Shown: positions 16,103-25,203, numbered from the stretch's first letter. The stretch is 64,000 nt of DNA from Frigoribacterium sp. PhB116 (GCF_004364285.1 NZ_SOBE01000002.1:62001-126000); one strand, 5' to 3'. Program-made: numbers and translations. The notes: generated from the sequence alone by a model not told the origin.

Positions 16103-16954
16103 CTACGCCCAGCGCGTGCCCTCGCCCGCGAGCACGGCCCGATACCCCTCGCGGAACGTCGGGTAGGCGAACGTGAAGCCCGTCCCGCGCAGCAGCCCGT
16201 TCGACAGCCGCTTGTCGCCGCCCGCCTGACGCCCCGCAGGAGGTGCGGGCTGCGGAGCAGGGACGCCCAGCTCCGCGGCCAGGAAGACCAGGACGTCGTC
16301 GAGCCGCGCCGGCTCGTCGTCGGTGCCGAGGTAGACCGGTCCCACCATCGCGAGCCCGGCGAGGTGGACGAGCGCGGCGGCGGCGTCGTCCCGGTGGATC
16401 CGGTTGGTGTGCGGCGACGTGCCGGGCGTCTCAGCCAGGGTCGCCGACCCGCCGCGCACCTGCTCGATCAGGCGTTCGCGCCCCGGACCGTAGATGCCCG
16501 AGAGCCGCACCAGGGTCGCGTGCGGTGCGCGGTCGCGCAGCAGCGCCTCCGCCTCGACCAGCACCGCGGCCGTCGGGGTGCCGCCGGTCGCGGGGGTCTC
16601 CTCGGTGACGAGCCCGCCGTCCTCGACGTCGTACACCGCGGTCGACGAGACCACGAGGAGGCGCGGGTCGGCCGCCGAGCGCTCGATCCCGTCGAGCACG
16701 TGCGCCAGCCCGTCGACGTACGTGGCCCGGTACTCGTCCGGGTCGCGACTGCCCGCGGCGAGGGCGACCACGACGACCGTCGCGTCGTCGTCGATCACGG
16801 GAACCTCGGTGCGCAGGTCGACGGCGCGGCCCTCGAGCTGCTCGGGCAGCACCTCGGGCCGACGGCGCAGGCCCACCACGCGGTGCCCCGCGGCGGCGAA
16901 CCGCAGGCCGGTCTCGGTGCCCAGGTCGCCGCAGCCGGCGATGACGATGCTCAT
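16103..16954 (-). CDS. NAD(P)-dependent epimerase/dehydratase-like protein
   Basis: A 283-residue Rossmann protein with IAGCGDLGTETGLRF as the dinucleotide-binding glycine motif. VVSSTAVYD is the serine/threonine active-site strand, and LVRLSGIYGPGR is characteristic of the extended-SDR (YeeZ-like) group. The usual YxxxK is not evident, so it may bind NAD(P) without being a typical epimerase. A TACGCT -10 box at 16961-16966 stands six bases before the ATG, with no ribosome site, implying a leaderless message. Confidence 0.82.
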   Translation of the reverse strand: MSIVIAGCGDLGTETGLRFAAAGHRVVGLRRRPEVLPEQLEGRAVDLRTEVPVIDDDATVVVVALAAGSRDPDEYRATYVDGLAHVLDGIERSAADPRLLVVSSTAVYDVEDGGLVTEETPATGGTPTAAVLVEAEALLRDRAPHATLVRLSGIYGPGRERLIEQVRGGSATLAETPGTSPHTNRIHRDDAAAALVHLAGLAMVGPVYLGTDDEPARLDDVLVFLAAELGVPAPQPAPPAGRQAGGDKRLSNGLLRGTGFTFAYPTFREGYRAVLAGEGTRWA

Positions 16955-17026
16955 CGACCGAGCGTACCCACGGAGGTGCGGCGCGGCCTGGGCGGGCGGC
17001 AGCGAGCTCGAGACGGGTGCGGCGGC

Positions 17027-17503
17027 TCAGAGCCGCTCGAGCGTCGCCGGGTCGAGCGTCCCGTCGAAGAACCGCCCGAGCGCACGGGCGAAGCGCTCCT
17101 CGGAGGGGTCCGCCTGGGCGAAGAGCGTCAGCGACGAGTGCAGCTTCATCGCGTCGACCTCGCCGAGCACGTCGACGGCGGAGGGCCCGACAGCGCCGTC
17201 GCGCACACCGTCGACCGTCCCGTCGGGCAGCTCGAGCAGGGCGTCGACGCAGTCGAGGAGGCGCGGGCCGAGCACCGGGTGCGCGAGGAACGCCCGGGCG
17301 GCGCCGACCGTCTCGAGGGCGAAGTGCTGCGAGGTCGCGCTGGTGCCCAGCCCCGCCACCTGCGGGAACACGAACCACATCCAGTGGCCGCGCTTGCGCC
17401 CGGCGCGCAGCTCCCGCAGCGCGTGGTCGTACGTGCCGTCCGCCTCCTGGGCGTCGACGAAACGGTCGAGGTCGTGGCACGAGAGCAGGTCGTCGTCGGT
17501 CAT
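17027..17503 (-). CDS. DUF1810 family protein
   Basis: A 158-residue helical protein that fits the DUF1810 family. It begins with LDRFVDAQE, has GHWMWFVFPQ with the family-diagnostic aromatic run, FALETVGAARAFLAHPVLGPRL, and ends MKLHSSLTLFAQ...FFDG. The biochemical role of the family is not established. The start ATG has TAGACC (17510-17515) six bases upstream, so it is another probable leaderless gene. It is convergent with nothing and is followed on the same strand by the epimerase gene. Confidence 0.85.
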   Translation of the reverse strand: MTDDDLLSCHDLDRFVDAQEADGTYDHALRELRAGRKRGHWMWFVFPQVAGLGTSATSQHFALETVGAARAFLAHPVLGPRLLDCVDALLELPDGTVDGVRDGAVGPSAVDVLGEVDAMKLHSSLTLFAQADPSEERFARALGRFFDGTLDPATLERL

Positions 17504-17680
17504 CGTCCCGGTCTACGCCCGTCGACGGGAGGTGCGTCCGACACGGGGCCCGTCGTCGCCCCTGCGAGCCCGCGACCCTCCAGGGGCTGGCGGAGCCGTC
17601 GCCGCACGAGCTAGTCTGGTCGGCTGCCCGGACCGGGCGGCGCGTCCCCGCCGCACGCCTCCGCGGCCCGAGAGACCACG

Positions 17681-18829
17681 ATGACCTCCACCGCCGAGCC
17701 CGGCCACGAGCCCGCCGTCGAGACGCCGACGCACGCCGTCGTCGTCGTCGAGCAGATCCCCTTCCCCGCGTCCGTGTCGCCCGACGCCGCCGACGTGCCC
17801 GACGCCGCCGCTGCCGACTACGTCGCCGCCGTCGACCTCGAGAACGCCGTCCGCCGCGCCGCGATCGGCTCCGACGAGCTCTCATGGGAGCCCGACGAGC
17901 AGCTCCCCCACCTGCTCGACGAGGTGCACAGCGACCACCGGCTCTTCGGCGTGCGGGAGCAGGGCCGTCTCGTCGCGGTCGGCTGGTACGAGACGCGACG
18001 CGAGGGCGACGCGGCGACGACCGCCTGGCTCGACGTGTCGGTGCTGCCCGAGGCCCGTCGCCGCGGCCACGGCACGCTGCTGGCCGAGCACCTCGAGCAG
18101 CTCGCCCGCGCCGAGGGGCGGACCCAGGTGATCGCCTACGTGCGCTCCCGGGGCGAGGGCGAGCCGCGCCTCCTTCCTCCCACCGGCGCCGGGTCGGTGC
18201 CACGGGAGAACGACGAGGTGCGCTTCCTGCTGGCCCGGGGCTGGGAGCTCGGCCAGGTGATGCGCTGCAGCCGGCTGCAGCTGCCCCCGGACGAGGAGGC
18301 GCTCGGCACGGTCCGCGAGCGGGCTCGGTCGGCCGCGGGCGACGCCTACCGCCTGCACACGTGGGTCGGCCGTTCGCCCGAGCGCTGGGTCGACGACCTC
18401 GCCGCGCTCGAGACGCGGATGAGCACGGACGCCCCCGCCGGCGGCCTCGACGAGCCCGAGGACGTCTGGACCGCCGAGCGCTGGCGCGACGAGGAGGAGC
18501 GCTCGCTCTCCGGTCCGCGCACCCGCTTCACGGCGGTGGTCGAGCACGTCGCCTCCGGCCGGCTCGTCGGGTTCAGCCAGGTCGAGGCGCCGGCCGACCG
18601 CGCGCGACCGGCGTTCCAGCAGGACACCCTCGTGCTGCGCGAGCACCGAGGTCACCGGCTCGGCTGGCTGCTCAAGGTCGCCACGACGGACCTGCTGCTC
18701 GCCGAGCGTCCCGGGCACCCCGCGGTGTTCACCTTCAACGCGGAGGAGAACCGGCCGATGCTCGACGTCAACGAGGCCGTGGGCTTCGTGCCGTTCGAGC
18801 ACGAGGGGGCGTGGAGCAAGAAGCTGTGA
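17681..18829 (+). CDS. GNAT-family N-acetyltransferase, two-domain
   Basis: The 382 residues hold two GNAT-like folds in tandem. The N-terminal half has LDVSVLPEARRRGHGTLLAEHL (about 120-145) with the acetyl-CoA pyrophosphate loop RRRGHG. The C-terminal half has DTLVLREHRGHRLGWLLKVA and VFTFNAEENRPMLDVNEAVGF, the usual second half of an EF-type acetyltransferase. The protein resembles mycothiol-synthase-like or antibiotic-type double GNATs, but the acceptor cannot be told. A TAGTCT -10-like box lies near 17611, giving a short untranslated leader. Confidence 0.82.
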   Translation: MTSTAEPGHEPAVETPTHAVVVVEQIPFPASVSPDAADVPDAAAADYVAAVDLENAVRRAAIGSDELSWEPDEQLPHLLDEVHSDHRLFGVREQGRLVAVGWYETRREGDAATTAWLDVSVLPEARRRGHGTLLAEHLEQLARAEGRTQVIAYVRSRGEGEPRLLPPTGAGSVPRENDEVRFLLARGWELGQVMRCSRLQLPPDEEALGTVRERARSAAGDAYRLHTWVGRSPERWVDDLAALETRMSTDAPAGGLDEPEDVWTAERWRDEEERSLSGPRTRFTAVVEHVASGRLVGFSQVEAPADRARPAFQQDTLVLREHRGHRLGWLLKVATTDLLLAERPGHPAVFTFNAEENRPMLDVNEAVGFVPFEHEGAWSKKL

Positions 18830-18995
18830 CGCCGCGACCTCGTGTCAAGGCCCTGACCGCGTCCGACGTGCCCGGCTACCGTCGAGCACGACCGGTGGGG
18901 AGGGCAGCTCCCCGCCGGTCGTCGACTCCCTGGACGTTCACGTCCGTCCGTCCGTCTGCCCCGCCCGCCGCCGTCGATGTCGAGAGGTCCCCGCC

Positions 18996-19796
18996 GTGAG
19001 TCCCTTCCTGCCCCGCACCGCTGTCGTCACGGGCTCCGAGTCCGGGATCGGCCGGGCGACCGCGGTCGCCCTCGCCGAGGCGGGCCTCGACGTCGGCGTG
19101 ACCTGGCTCGACGACCAGGCGGGGGCGGAGGCGACCGCCGAGGAGGTGCGTTCCCGTGGGCGCACCGCCCACGTCGCGCACCTCGACCTAGGGCAGCTCG
19201 AGAGCTGCGGGGACGTCGTGGACGACCTGGCCGAGCGGCTCGGCGGCCTCGACGTGTTCGTGAACAACGCGGGCACGGGGTCGTCCGTCCCGGTCGTGGA
19301 CCTCTCGCTCGAGGAGTGGCGGCGGGTCGTCACGGTCGACCTCGACGCCGCGTTCGTCTGCCTGCAGCGCGCCGCCCGGCGGATGGTCGCAGCGGGCACC
19401 GGCGGGCGCATCATCGGCGTGACGAGCGTGCACGAGCACCAGCCGCGGGTCGGCTCGGGCGCCTACGACGCCGCGAAGCACGGGCTCGGCGGGTTGCTCA
19501 AGACGATGGCGCTCGAGCTCGGCCGGGACGGCATCACCGTCAACGCGGTCGCGCCCGGCGAGATCGCGACCCCGATGACCGGGCAGGCCGACGTCGACCC
19601 CACGACGGTCGACCGGCCCGGCGTTCCGCTCGGTCGTCCCGGTGACGCGCGCGAGGTCGCGGCGGTGATCGCGTTCCTCGCGTCGCCCGCGGCCGGGTAC
19701 GTGACGGGCGCCTCCTGGGCCGTCGACGGGGGGATGCTGCAGATGGGGCCACAGGGCGGGTCGCACCTGGTGGGCGACGGGTGGCGGCGCGTCTGA
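18996..19796 (+). CDS. SDR-family oxidoreductase
   Basis: This is a classical short-chain dehydrogenase of 266 residues starting at GTG 18996. It has TGSESGIGRA for cofactor binding, NNAGTGSS, the catalytic serine region VTSVHEH, YDAAKHG with Tyr and Lys, and SWAVDGGML near the end. It resembles glucose/3-oxoacyl dehydrogenases, but the substrate is not predictable. It is convergent with the SIMPL-domain gene, only 15 bases away. Confidence 0.87.
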   Translation: MSPFLPRTAVVTGSESGIGRATAVALAEAGLDVGVTWLDDQAGAEATAEEVRSRGRTAHVAHLDLGQLESCGDVVDDLAERLGGLDVFVNNAGTGSSVPVVDLSLEEWRRVVTVDLDAAFVCLQRAARRMVAAGTGGRIIGVTSVHEHQPRVGSGAYDAAKHGLGGLLKTMALELGRDGITVNAVAPGEIATPMTGQADVDPTTVDRPGVPLGRPGDAREVAAVIAFLASPAAGYVTGASWAVDGGMLQMGPQGGSHLVGDGWRRV

Positions 19797-19811
19797 CCGC
19801 GGACTCGCGTC

Positions 19812-20489
19812 CTACGCCGTGAAGTCGGCGCTGATCTCGGCGTGCACCTCGATGTCGGCGGGGGCGAGGTCGAAGCCGCCACCGCCTCCTGCGGGCGACA
19901 TCGCGGCGCGGGCGAGGCCGAAGGTCGCCGCGCCGCCCGCCGCCCCGGGGCGCAGTCCGGGCTCGAAGACGGCGACGAGCACGGGCTGCGACAGGCCGAG
20001 CGCTTCCGCGTAGTCGCCCGCTCGCGTCACAGCGTCGGCCACGGCGGCGACGCGGGCCGCCCGCTCGGCCTCCGCCCGCGAGTCGTGGCCGAGCGACCAC
20101 TCGAGCGCGTCGACCGAGACGCCGTCGACCCGGGCCAGCTCGGACACCCAGGCAGAGAGCGCCGCGAAGTCGCTGAACCGCACGACGACGACCGAGCGCG
20201 CCCGGAAGCGGGCGGACAGGTCGGGGTCGGGAGTCGAGGAGGTGCCGTCCGCGTCCCAGCGGACCGGCGGGGCCACGGGGCCCACGGTCACGTCCTGCGC
20301 GCTCCACCAGGTCGCGGCGCCCTGCCGTCGGTGCCCCGTGGCCTGCTCGGAGACCCGCGCGTGCAGCGACTCGGCCTCGGCGACGACGGCCTCGCGGTCG
20401 GTGCCCTCGGCGACGAGCGACAGGTGCACGACACCCCGCTCGGCACGGTGCCGGTGGACGACGGAGCCGGTGACGGCGATGGTGGTCAT
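19812..20489 (-). CDS. SIMPL domain (DUF541) protein
   Basis: A 225-residue protein. The start ATG 20489 is set by an AGGAGG site four bases upstream. It begins TTIAVTGSVVHRHRAERGVVHLSLVAEG, the first strand of the SIMPL/DUF541 domain, and has the long helix RAARVAAVADAVTRAGDYAEALG followed by the final strand IEVHAEISADF. No signal peptide is present, unlike many family members, so it is probably cytoplasmic. The function of the family is poorly defined; links to oxidative stress and to signalling have been suggested. Confidence 0.83.
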   Translation of the reverse strand: MTTIAVTGSVVHRHRAERGVVHLSLVAEGTDREAVVAEAESLHARVSEQATGHRRQGAATWWSAQDVTVGPVAPPVRWDADGTSSTPDPDLSARFRARSVVVVRFSDFAALSAWVSELARVDGVSVDALEWSLGHDSRAEAERAARVAAVADAVTRAGDYAEALGLSQPVLVAVFEPGLRPGAAGGAATFGLARAAMSPAGGGGGFDLAPADIEVHAEISADFTA

Positions 20490-20591
20490 GGTGCCTCCTC
20501 GAGCGGGCGGGCGGTCCGCCGGGGCGGGGCGCGCCTCCTCGGCGGTCACCGCTCGGCAGGCCGGGCTCGGCCTCCGGGGCCGGGCTGTGCC

Positions 20592-21293
20592 TCAGGCTAC
20601 GGGCGCCTCGTCCGCGCCGTCGAGCACGGCGGGAGCCGTGACCCGCGACATGAACGCGACGAGGTCGGCGAGCTCCTCCTGCGAGACGCCGTGGGCGAGG
20701 CCCGGGTAGACGGTCTGCTCGGCGTCGGCGTGCGTCTCGAGCCAGGCGGAGGTGCGCTCGACCGCGGCGACCGGGATCACCGAGTCGACGTCGCCCCGAC
20801 CGTAGAAGACGGGCGGCCGGACCTCGGCGAGGGCCTCGTCACGAGCGGCGGACGCGGCCGCGGTGTCGGGGTCGGCGTCCGACGCGGTCGGCACGACGAA
20901 GCCCGCCAGCACCGCGGCGAACTCGAAGCGGCGAGGAGCGTGGCGCAGCAGCTGCAGCGACAACGAGCCGCCCTGCGAGAAGCCGAGCAGGCTGACCGAG
21001 GGGTGTGCGTCGCCGAGCGAGTCGAGCCAGGAGAGCACGGCCTCCGCGGCGTCGTCCACCGCGCCGGCGGACGGTGCGCCCGGCGTGCTGAGCGGGTACC
21101 AGGAGAAGCCGTCGCCGTGCGGCATCGGGGCGCGCAGCGACGCGAGCACCACGTTCTGCGGCAGGTAGGGGGCGAGTCCGATCAGGTCGCCCTCGTGCGA
21201 GCCGACGCCGTGCAGCAGCACGACGAGCGGCCGCCCGGCCCGGTCGGGCTCCTCGACGGACCAGCGGACGAGGGCGGGATCGATCGTGACCAT
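20592..21293 (-). CDS. Phospholipase/carboxylesterase-type alpha/beta hydrolase
   Basis: A 233-residue alpha/beta hydrolase of the carboxylesterase/YpfH branch. The oxyanion region is VVLLHGVGSHEGD, the nucleophile elbow GFSQGG, the acid lies in GRGDVDSVIP and the base in YPGLAHGVSQEEL. It should hydrolyse esters in the cytoplasm; no signal peptide is seen. A CAGGGT box lies six bases before the ATG, close to the leaderless pattern seen elsewhere. The gene follows the NUDIX gene divergently and precedes the SIMPL gene on the same strand. Confidence 0.86.
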   Translation of the reverse strand: MVTIDPALVRWSVEEPDRAGRPLVVLLHGVGSHEGDLIGLAPYLPQNVVLASLRAPMPHGDGFSWYPLSTPGAPSAGAVDDAAEAVLSWLDSLGDAHPSVSLLGFSQGGSLSLQLLRHAPRRFEFAAVLAGFVVPTASDADPDTAAASAARDEALAEVRPPVFYGRGDVDSVIPVAAVERTSAWLETHADAEQTVYPGLAHGVSQEELADLVAFMSRVTAPAVLDGADEAPVA

Positions 21294-21394
21294 GCCTCGA
21301 CCCTGCCAGACGGGCTGACGGGACGCGCGCCTCCTCGGGGCTCGGAGAGCGTTTCGTCACCCGACCGTGACGAAGGCCTAGTAGACAGGGGGCC

Positions 21395-21952
21395 ATGAGC
21401 TCTGTCCAGACCCCCGACCCCACGCCCGGCGACCCCAACCCGGGCTGGCTGTCCGAGGAGGAGCTGTACACGATCCGGCAGCGCATGCCGATCCTCTACG
21501 TCGAGGCGGTGCCGGTGCGGACCGACGGCATGGGCGTCGTGACCGAGGTCGGGGTGCTGCTGCGCGCCTCCGAGGAGGGGTCGATCTCGCGGATGCTCGT
21601 CTCGGGGCGCGTGATGTACGGCGAGAGCCTGCGGACGGCGCTGTTCCGCCACCTCGAGAAGGACCTCGGGCCGATGGCGTTCCCGCAGCTGCCGCCGTCG
21701 CCGGTGCCGTTCCAGGTCGCCGAGTACTTCCCGCTGCCGGGGTCGTCGGTCTACACGGACGCCCGCCAGCACGCCGTGTCGCTCGCCTACGTGGTGCCCG
21801 TCACCGGCACCTGCGACCCCCGCCAGGACGCGCTCGAGCTCACCTGGCTGACGCCGCACCAGGCCGCGTCGGACGACGTCGCCGGCGAGATGGAGGGCGG
21901 GCGCGGGGCGCTGCTGCGGAGCGCGCTCGCCTCGGTCGGCGCGCTGCAGTAG
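21395..21952 (+). CDS. NUDIX hydrolase family protein (DUF4916)
   Basis: The 185 residues begin with PGWLSEEELYTIRQRMPILYVEAVPVR, characteristic of the actinobacterial DUF4916 group of NUDIX-fold proteins. The canonical NUDIX box GX5EX7REUXEEXGU is replaced by RVMYGESLRTALFRHLEKDLG, which keeps only part of the metal-binding pattern. Activity is therefore uncertain. ATG 21395 follows an AGGGGG site. A low-complexity GCGCC run and a family B repeat lie downstream. Confidence 0.83.
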   Translation: MSSVQTPDPTPGDPNPGWLSEEELYTIRQRMPILYVEAVPVRTDGMGVVTEVGVLLRASEEGSISRMLVSGRVMYGESLRTALFRHLEKDLGPMAFPQLPPSPVPFQVAEYFPLPGSSVYTDARQHAVSLAYVVPVTGTCDPRQDALELTWLTPHQAASDDVAGEMEGGRGALLRSALASVGALQ

Positions 21953-22036
21953 CGCGCCGCGCCGCGCCGCGCCGCATGGCGCTGCGTGGCGCGCCCGCGC
22001 CCGCGCCCGCGCTGCGTGGCGCGCCCGTCGGCATCG

Positions 22037-22118
22037 CTGCACCCCTGAACCCGCGCTGCACCCCTGGAACCGAGGGTGCGATGCGGATCCGCGGGTGCAA
22101 TCGGATCCGAGGGTGCGG
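22037..22118. repeat. Intergenic element with repeated GCACCC(C)TG / GAGGGTGCG blocks, family B
   Basis: GCACCCCTGAAC at about 22039, GCACCCCTGGAAC at about 22057, and GAGGGTGCG at 22072 and 22110 can pair with each other in several ways, with GGATCCG palindromic pieces between. The same vocabulary makes the hairpins at 29235-29283, 33702-33761 and 45249-45308. The preceding 21953-22036 is GCGCC/GCGTGGC low-complexity sequence without a gene. Confidence 0.6.
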
Positions 22119-22196
22119 CCGGCGATTTGTCCACAGCCGAGGAGGCGCGGGTCGCGACCCGAGGACCGCCTGCGACATGTTCGTCTCGTGCGTGAC

Positions 22197-23111
22197 ATGT
22201 CAGGACTGCTCATCCTCCGGCAGGAGGTCGTGGCCGACGGGGGCGACAGCTCGACCCTCGAGCGCGACGCCCGGCGCGGGCGCCTCGTCCGCCTGACCGC
22301 AGGGGCGTACGTCCGCGCCGACGCGTGGGCCGCCCTGACCCGCGCAGAGCAGCACGGAGCCCGCGTGCACGCGGTCGTGCCGCGGCTCGGGCCGGACACG
22401 TTCGTGTCGCACGAGTCGGCCCTGGCGCTGCAGGGCTTCCCGCTGCTGGGCGAGTGGCCGACGCGGGTGCACGTCGTGTCCCGGGGACGCCCGCGCACCA
22501 AGGTCAGCTCGACCGTGCACCGACATGCCGTGGCACTGCGGGACGACGAGACCTCCGTGGTCCAGGGGCTGCCGGTGGTGCTGCCGCGACGGGCAGCGGT
22601 CGACGTCGTCCGCCGACGGGACCTCCGTGGCGGGGCCGTCGTGCTCGACCACGGTCTCGCCGTCGGCGCGTTCTCCCGGGAAGACCTCGAGGGGGTCCTC
22701 GCCGAGCGCGGTCGTGCGCAGGGCAGCCGGCGGGCCGCCGCCTCCGTGGCCTTCGCCGACGGGCGAGCCGAGTCGCCCGGGGAGTCGATCAGCCGCGCCG
22801 CGATGCACTCCGCGGGGCTGACGCGACCCGAGCTGCAGGCCCGTCTGCCGGCCGAGGGGTCGCTCGTGGGGTTCGTCGACTTCTGGTGGCCGTGCTGCGG
22901 GGTGATCGGCGAGTTCGACGGGGAGGTGAAGTACAGGGACGCCGCGATGCGCGCAGGGCGCACCGCCGAGCAGGTCGTCGTCGATGAGAAGCTGCGGGAG
23001 GACGCCCTGCGTGCACTGCCCGGTGTCCGCACCGTCGTGCGCTGGGGCTGGGCGGAGGCGCTCGCGGTCGAGCCGCTCCTCCGGAAGCTCGCCCGCGCGG
23101 GCGTCTGCTGA
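22197..23111 (+). CDS. AbiEi-like protein with C-terminal Vsr/DUF559-type nuclease-like domain
   Basis: About 304 residues from ATG 22197. The N-terminal part (DARRGRLVRLTAGAYVRADAW...HESALALQGFPLLGEWPTRVHVV) matches the winged-helix AbiEi-type antitoxin region that occurs in many actinobacterial proteins. The C-terminal part, FVDFWWPCCGVIGEFDGEVKY, then LREDALRALPGVRTVVRWGW, looks like a PD-(D/E)xK or Vsr-like fold with Asp, Glu and Lys in order. No AbiEii nucleotidyltransferase toxin is adjacent, so a type IV toxin-antitoxin pair is not supported here. Such proteins may act alone as regulators or nucleases. A palindrome GGCGGTACCGCC follows the stop. Confidence 0.72.
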   Translation: MSGLLILRQEVVADGGDSSTLERDARRGRLVRLTAGAYVRADAWAALTRAEQHGARVHAVVPRLGPDTFVSHESALALQGFPLLGEWPTRVHVVSRGRPRTKVSSTVHRHAVALRDDETSVVQGLPVVLPRRAAVDVVRRRDLRGGAVVLDHGLAVGAFSREDLEGVLAERGRAQGSRRAAASVAFADGRAESPGESISRAAMHSAGLTRPELQARLPAEGSLVGFVDFWWPCCGVIGEFDGEVKYRDAAMRAGRTAEQVVVDEKLREDALRALPGVRTVVRWGWAEALAVEPLLRKLARAGVC

Positions 23112-23280
23112 GGCGGTACCGCCCGAGCGCGTGGTCCCCGCCGCGCGGTGCCCCCCCTGTCCGGCACTGCACCAGCGGTTCCGGAGGTGTCGTGCGGGCT
23201 CGGGGGTGCAGCGCGCGGCGCAGGCTCGCAGCGTGGGCGGTCCGGCGTCGGGGGAACCGGCTGCGGCGGGCGCAGCGCGA

Positions 23281-23316
23281 CGCCCCCGGGCGGCGCGGTG
23301 GCGCCGCCCGGGGGCG
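23281..23316. terminator. 16-bp perfect hairpin between convergent genes
   Basis: The arms 23281-23296 and 23301-23316 are perfect complements with a four-base loop (GGTG). It lies 25 bases beyond the end of the minus-strand helicase gene and downstream of the plus-strand AbiEi-like gene. A bidirectional terminator is likely. Confidence 0.75.
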
Positions 23317-23340
23317 TGGGTGCAGGTGGTGCCGTGGGGC

Positions 23341-25203
23341 CTAGCGGCCGCCGCGCTGGCCGCCGCCGCTGCGGGGCTTGCCGCCGACGAGTCCGCCGAC
23401 CTTCAGGCCGCCGGGACGACCGCCGTCCGAGGAGGCGCGACGCGAGCCGCCGCCGGAGCGACCGCCCTGCGAACGCTCGCCCTGCGACGCCGCGAAGTCG
23501 GCCTGGTCGTTGCGCACGGCGTTCGTGCGGCTCTGGCCGCCGTCGCTCTGGGCGCGGCGTCCGGGCTGGCGGGTGCCGCGAGCCTCGGAGTCGCGAGCGC
23601 CGCCGTCGCGGGCGCCGCCGTCGCGCACCGGCGACACCGCGCCGCGGCCCGACTCGGTCGAGTAGAAGGTCGAGGCGCCGCCGCGGGGAGCCGCGTCGCG
23701 CGAGCGACCGCCGTCACGACCGTCACGTCCGCCACGGGGTGCTCCGTCACGACCGCCCGAGCGGGCGGGCCCGCCGTCGCGACCCGCGCCTCCTGCACGC
23801 CCGCCGCCCGCAGCGGGACGACCCGAGCGGTCGGCACGAGCGATCGGGGCGCCGGTGCTGTCCTGGCGGGCGGCGCGCTTGCGCTGGGCGTTGGCGCCCT
23901 GCGAGCGACCTCCGCCGCCTCCGCCGTTGCCGCCCTGCTGCTGCTGCACGGCCGACTTCGGCAGGGGCTTGACGTACGCGGCGACCTCGCCGACGAGCGC
24001 CGCGACCTCGGGGGAGGAGGTCGTGACGGCCGTGGTGGTCGGCTTGATGTCGGCCTTCTTCATCAGCTGGGCGACGTCGCGCTTCTGGCTGGGGATGACG
24101 AGGGTGACGACGTCGCCCTCGGCTCCGGCCCGAGCGGTGCGGCCCGAGCGGTGCAGGTACGCCTTGTGCTCGGTGGGCGGGTCGACGTGGATCACGAGCT
24201 CGATGTCGTCGACGTGCACGCCGCGGGCGGCGACGTCGGTGGCGACGAGCACACGGGCGGTGCCGTCCTGGAACGCGGCGAGGTTGCGGTCGCGCTGCGG
24301 CTGCGACAGGTTGCCGTGCAGGTCGACCGAGGGGATGCCGGCCTCGGTCAGCTTCTTGGCGAGCTTCTTGGCGTGGTGCTTGGTGCGCATGAAGAGGATG
24401 CGGCGGCCCTTGCCCGAGGCGAGCTTCTGCACGAGGGCGTTCTTGCTGTCGAGGTCGGGCGTCTCGAAGACGTGGTGGGTCATCGCGGCGACGGGCGAGT
24501 TGGCCTCGTCGACCGAGTGCAGCACCTCGTTGTGGAGGAACTGCTTGACCAGCTTGTCCACGCCGTTGTCGAGGGTCGCGCTGAAGAGCAGGCGCTGGCC
24601 GTCGTTCGGGGTGGCCTTCATGATGCGGGTGACGCCGGGCAGGAAGCCCAGGTCGGCCATGTGGTCGGCCTCGTCGAGCACGGTGATCTCGACGGCGTCG
24701 AGCTTGATGAAGCCCTGCTTCATCAGGTCCTCGAGGCGGCCGGGGCAGGCGATGACGATGTCGACGCCCGACTTGAGGGCCTGGACCTGGCGGTTCTGCG
24801 AGACGCCGCCGAAGATCGTGGTGGTGTTCATGCCGTACGCGGCCGCCATCGGCGCGAGGACGGCGTCGATCTGCGTGGCGAGCTCGCGGGTCGGGGCGAG
24901 CACGAGGCCGAGCGGGCGGCCCGGGCGGCGCTTGCCGCCGGCGAGCTTGCCGCCGAGGCGCGCGGCCATCGGGATGGAGAAGGCGAGGGTCTTGCCCGAG
25001 CCGGTCTTGCCACGGCCGAGGACGTCGCGTCCGCCGAGGGTGTCGGGGAGCGTGTCGACCTGGATCGGGAACGCGTTCTCCTTGCCGTCCTTCGCGAGGG
25101 CGGAGACGATCGGGGCAGGGACCCCGAGGGAGGCGAACGAGACGGCGGGAGCGTCGGTCGCGTCGGCGGCCGGGACGACGGGGGAGTCGGTGGTGAGTGA
25201 CAT
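23341..25203 (-). CDS. DEAD-box RNA helicase with RGG-rich tail
   Basis: A 620-residue helicase. Motif Q includes AFPIQVDTLP, motif I is GRGKTGSGKT, motif II VLDEADHMADLGF, motif III SATLD and motif VI HRSGRTARAG. The last roughly 200 residues are Gly/Arg/Ser-rich with RGG and GRDG repeats, expected to bind RNA without fixed structure. It is of the RhlE/cold-shock DEAD type and should remodel RNA or ribosome precursors. The ATG at 25203 has an AAAGG site. The only promoter-like box lies nearly 300 bases upstream, so the mRNA leader is long, as is common for cold-induced helicases. Confidence 0.9.
   Translation of the reverse strand: MSLTTDSPVVPAADATDAPAVSFASLGVPAPIVSALAKDGKENAFPIQVDTLPDTLGGRDVLGRGKTGSGKTLAFSIPMAARLGGKLAGGKRRPGRPLGLVLAPTRELATQIDAVLAPMAAAYGMNTTTIFGGVSQNRQVQALKSGVDIVIACPGRLEDLMKQGFIKLDAVEITVLDEADHMADLGFLPGVTRIMKATPNDGQRLLFSATLDNGVDKLVKQFLHNEVLHSVDEANSPVAAMTHHVFETPDLDSKNALVQKLASGKGRRILFMRTKHHAKKLAKKLTEAGIPSVDLHGNLSQPQRDRNLAAFQDGTARVLVATDVAARGVHVDDIELVIHVDPPTEHKAYLHRSGRTARAGAEGDVVTLVIPSQKRDVAQLMKKADIKPTTTAVTTSSPEVAALVGEVAAYVKPLPKSAVQQQQGGNGGGGGGRSQGANAQRKRAARQDSTGAPIARADRSGRPAAGGGRAGGAGRDGGPARSGGRDGAPRGGRDGRDGGRSRDAAPRGGASTFYSTESGRGAVSPVRDGGARDGGARDSEARGTRQPGRRAQSDGGQSRTNAVRNDQADFAASQGERSQGGRSGGGSRRASSDGGRPGGLKVGGLVGGKPRSGGGQRGGR

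Noticed and set aside
22197-23340. Complete type IV toxin-antitoxin pair
   Set aside because: Only the AbiEi-like gene is present; the sequence after it is a palindrome and a terminator, with no nucleotidyltransferase.
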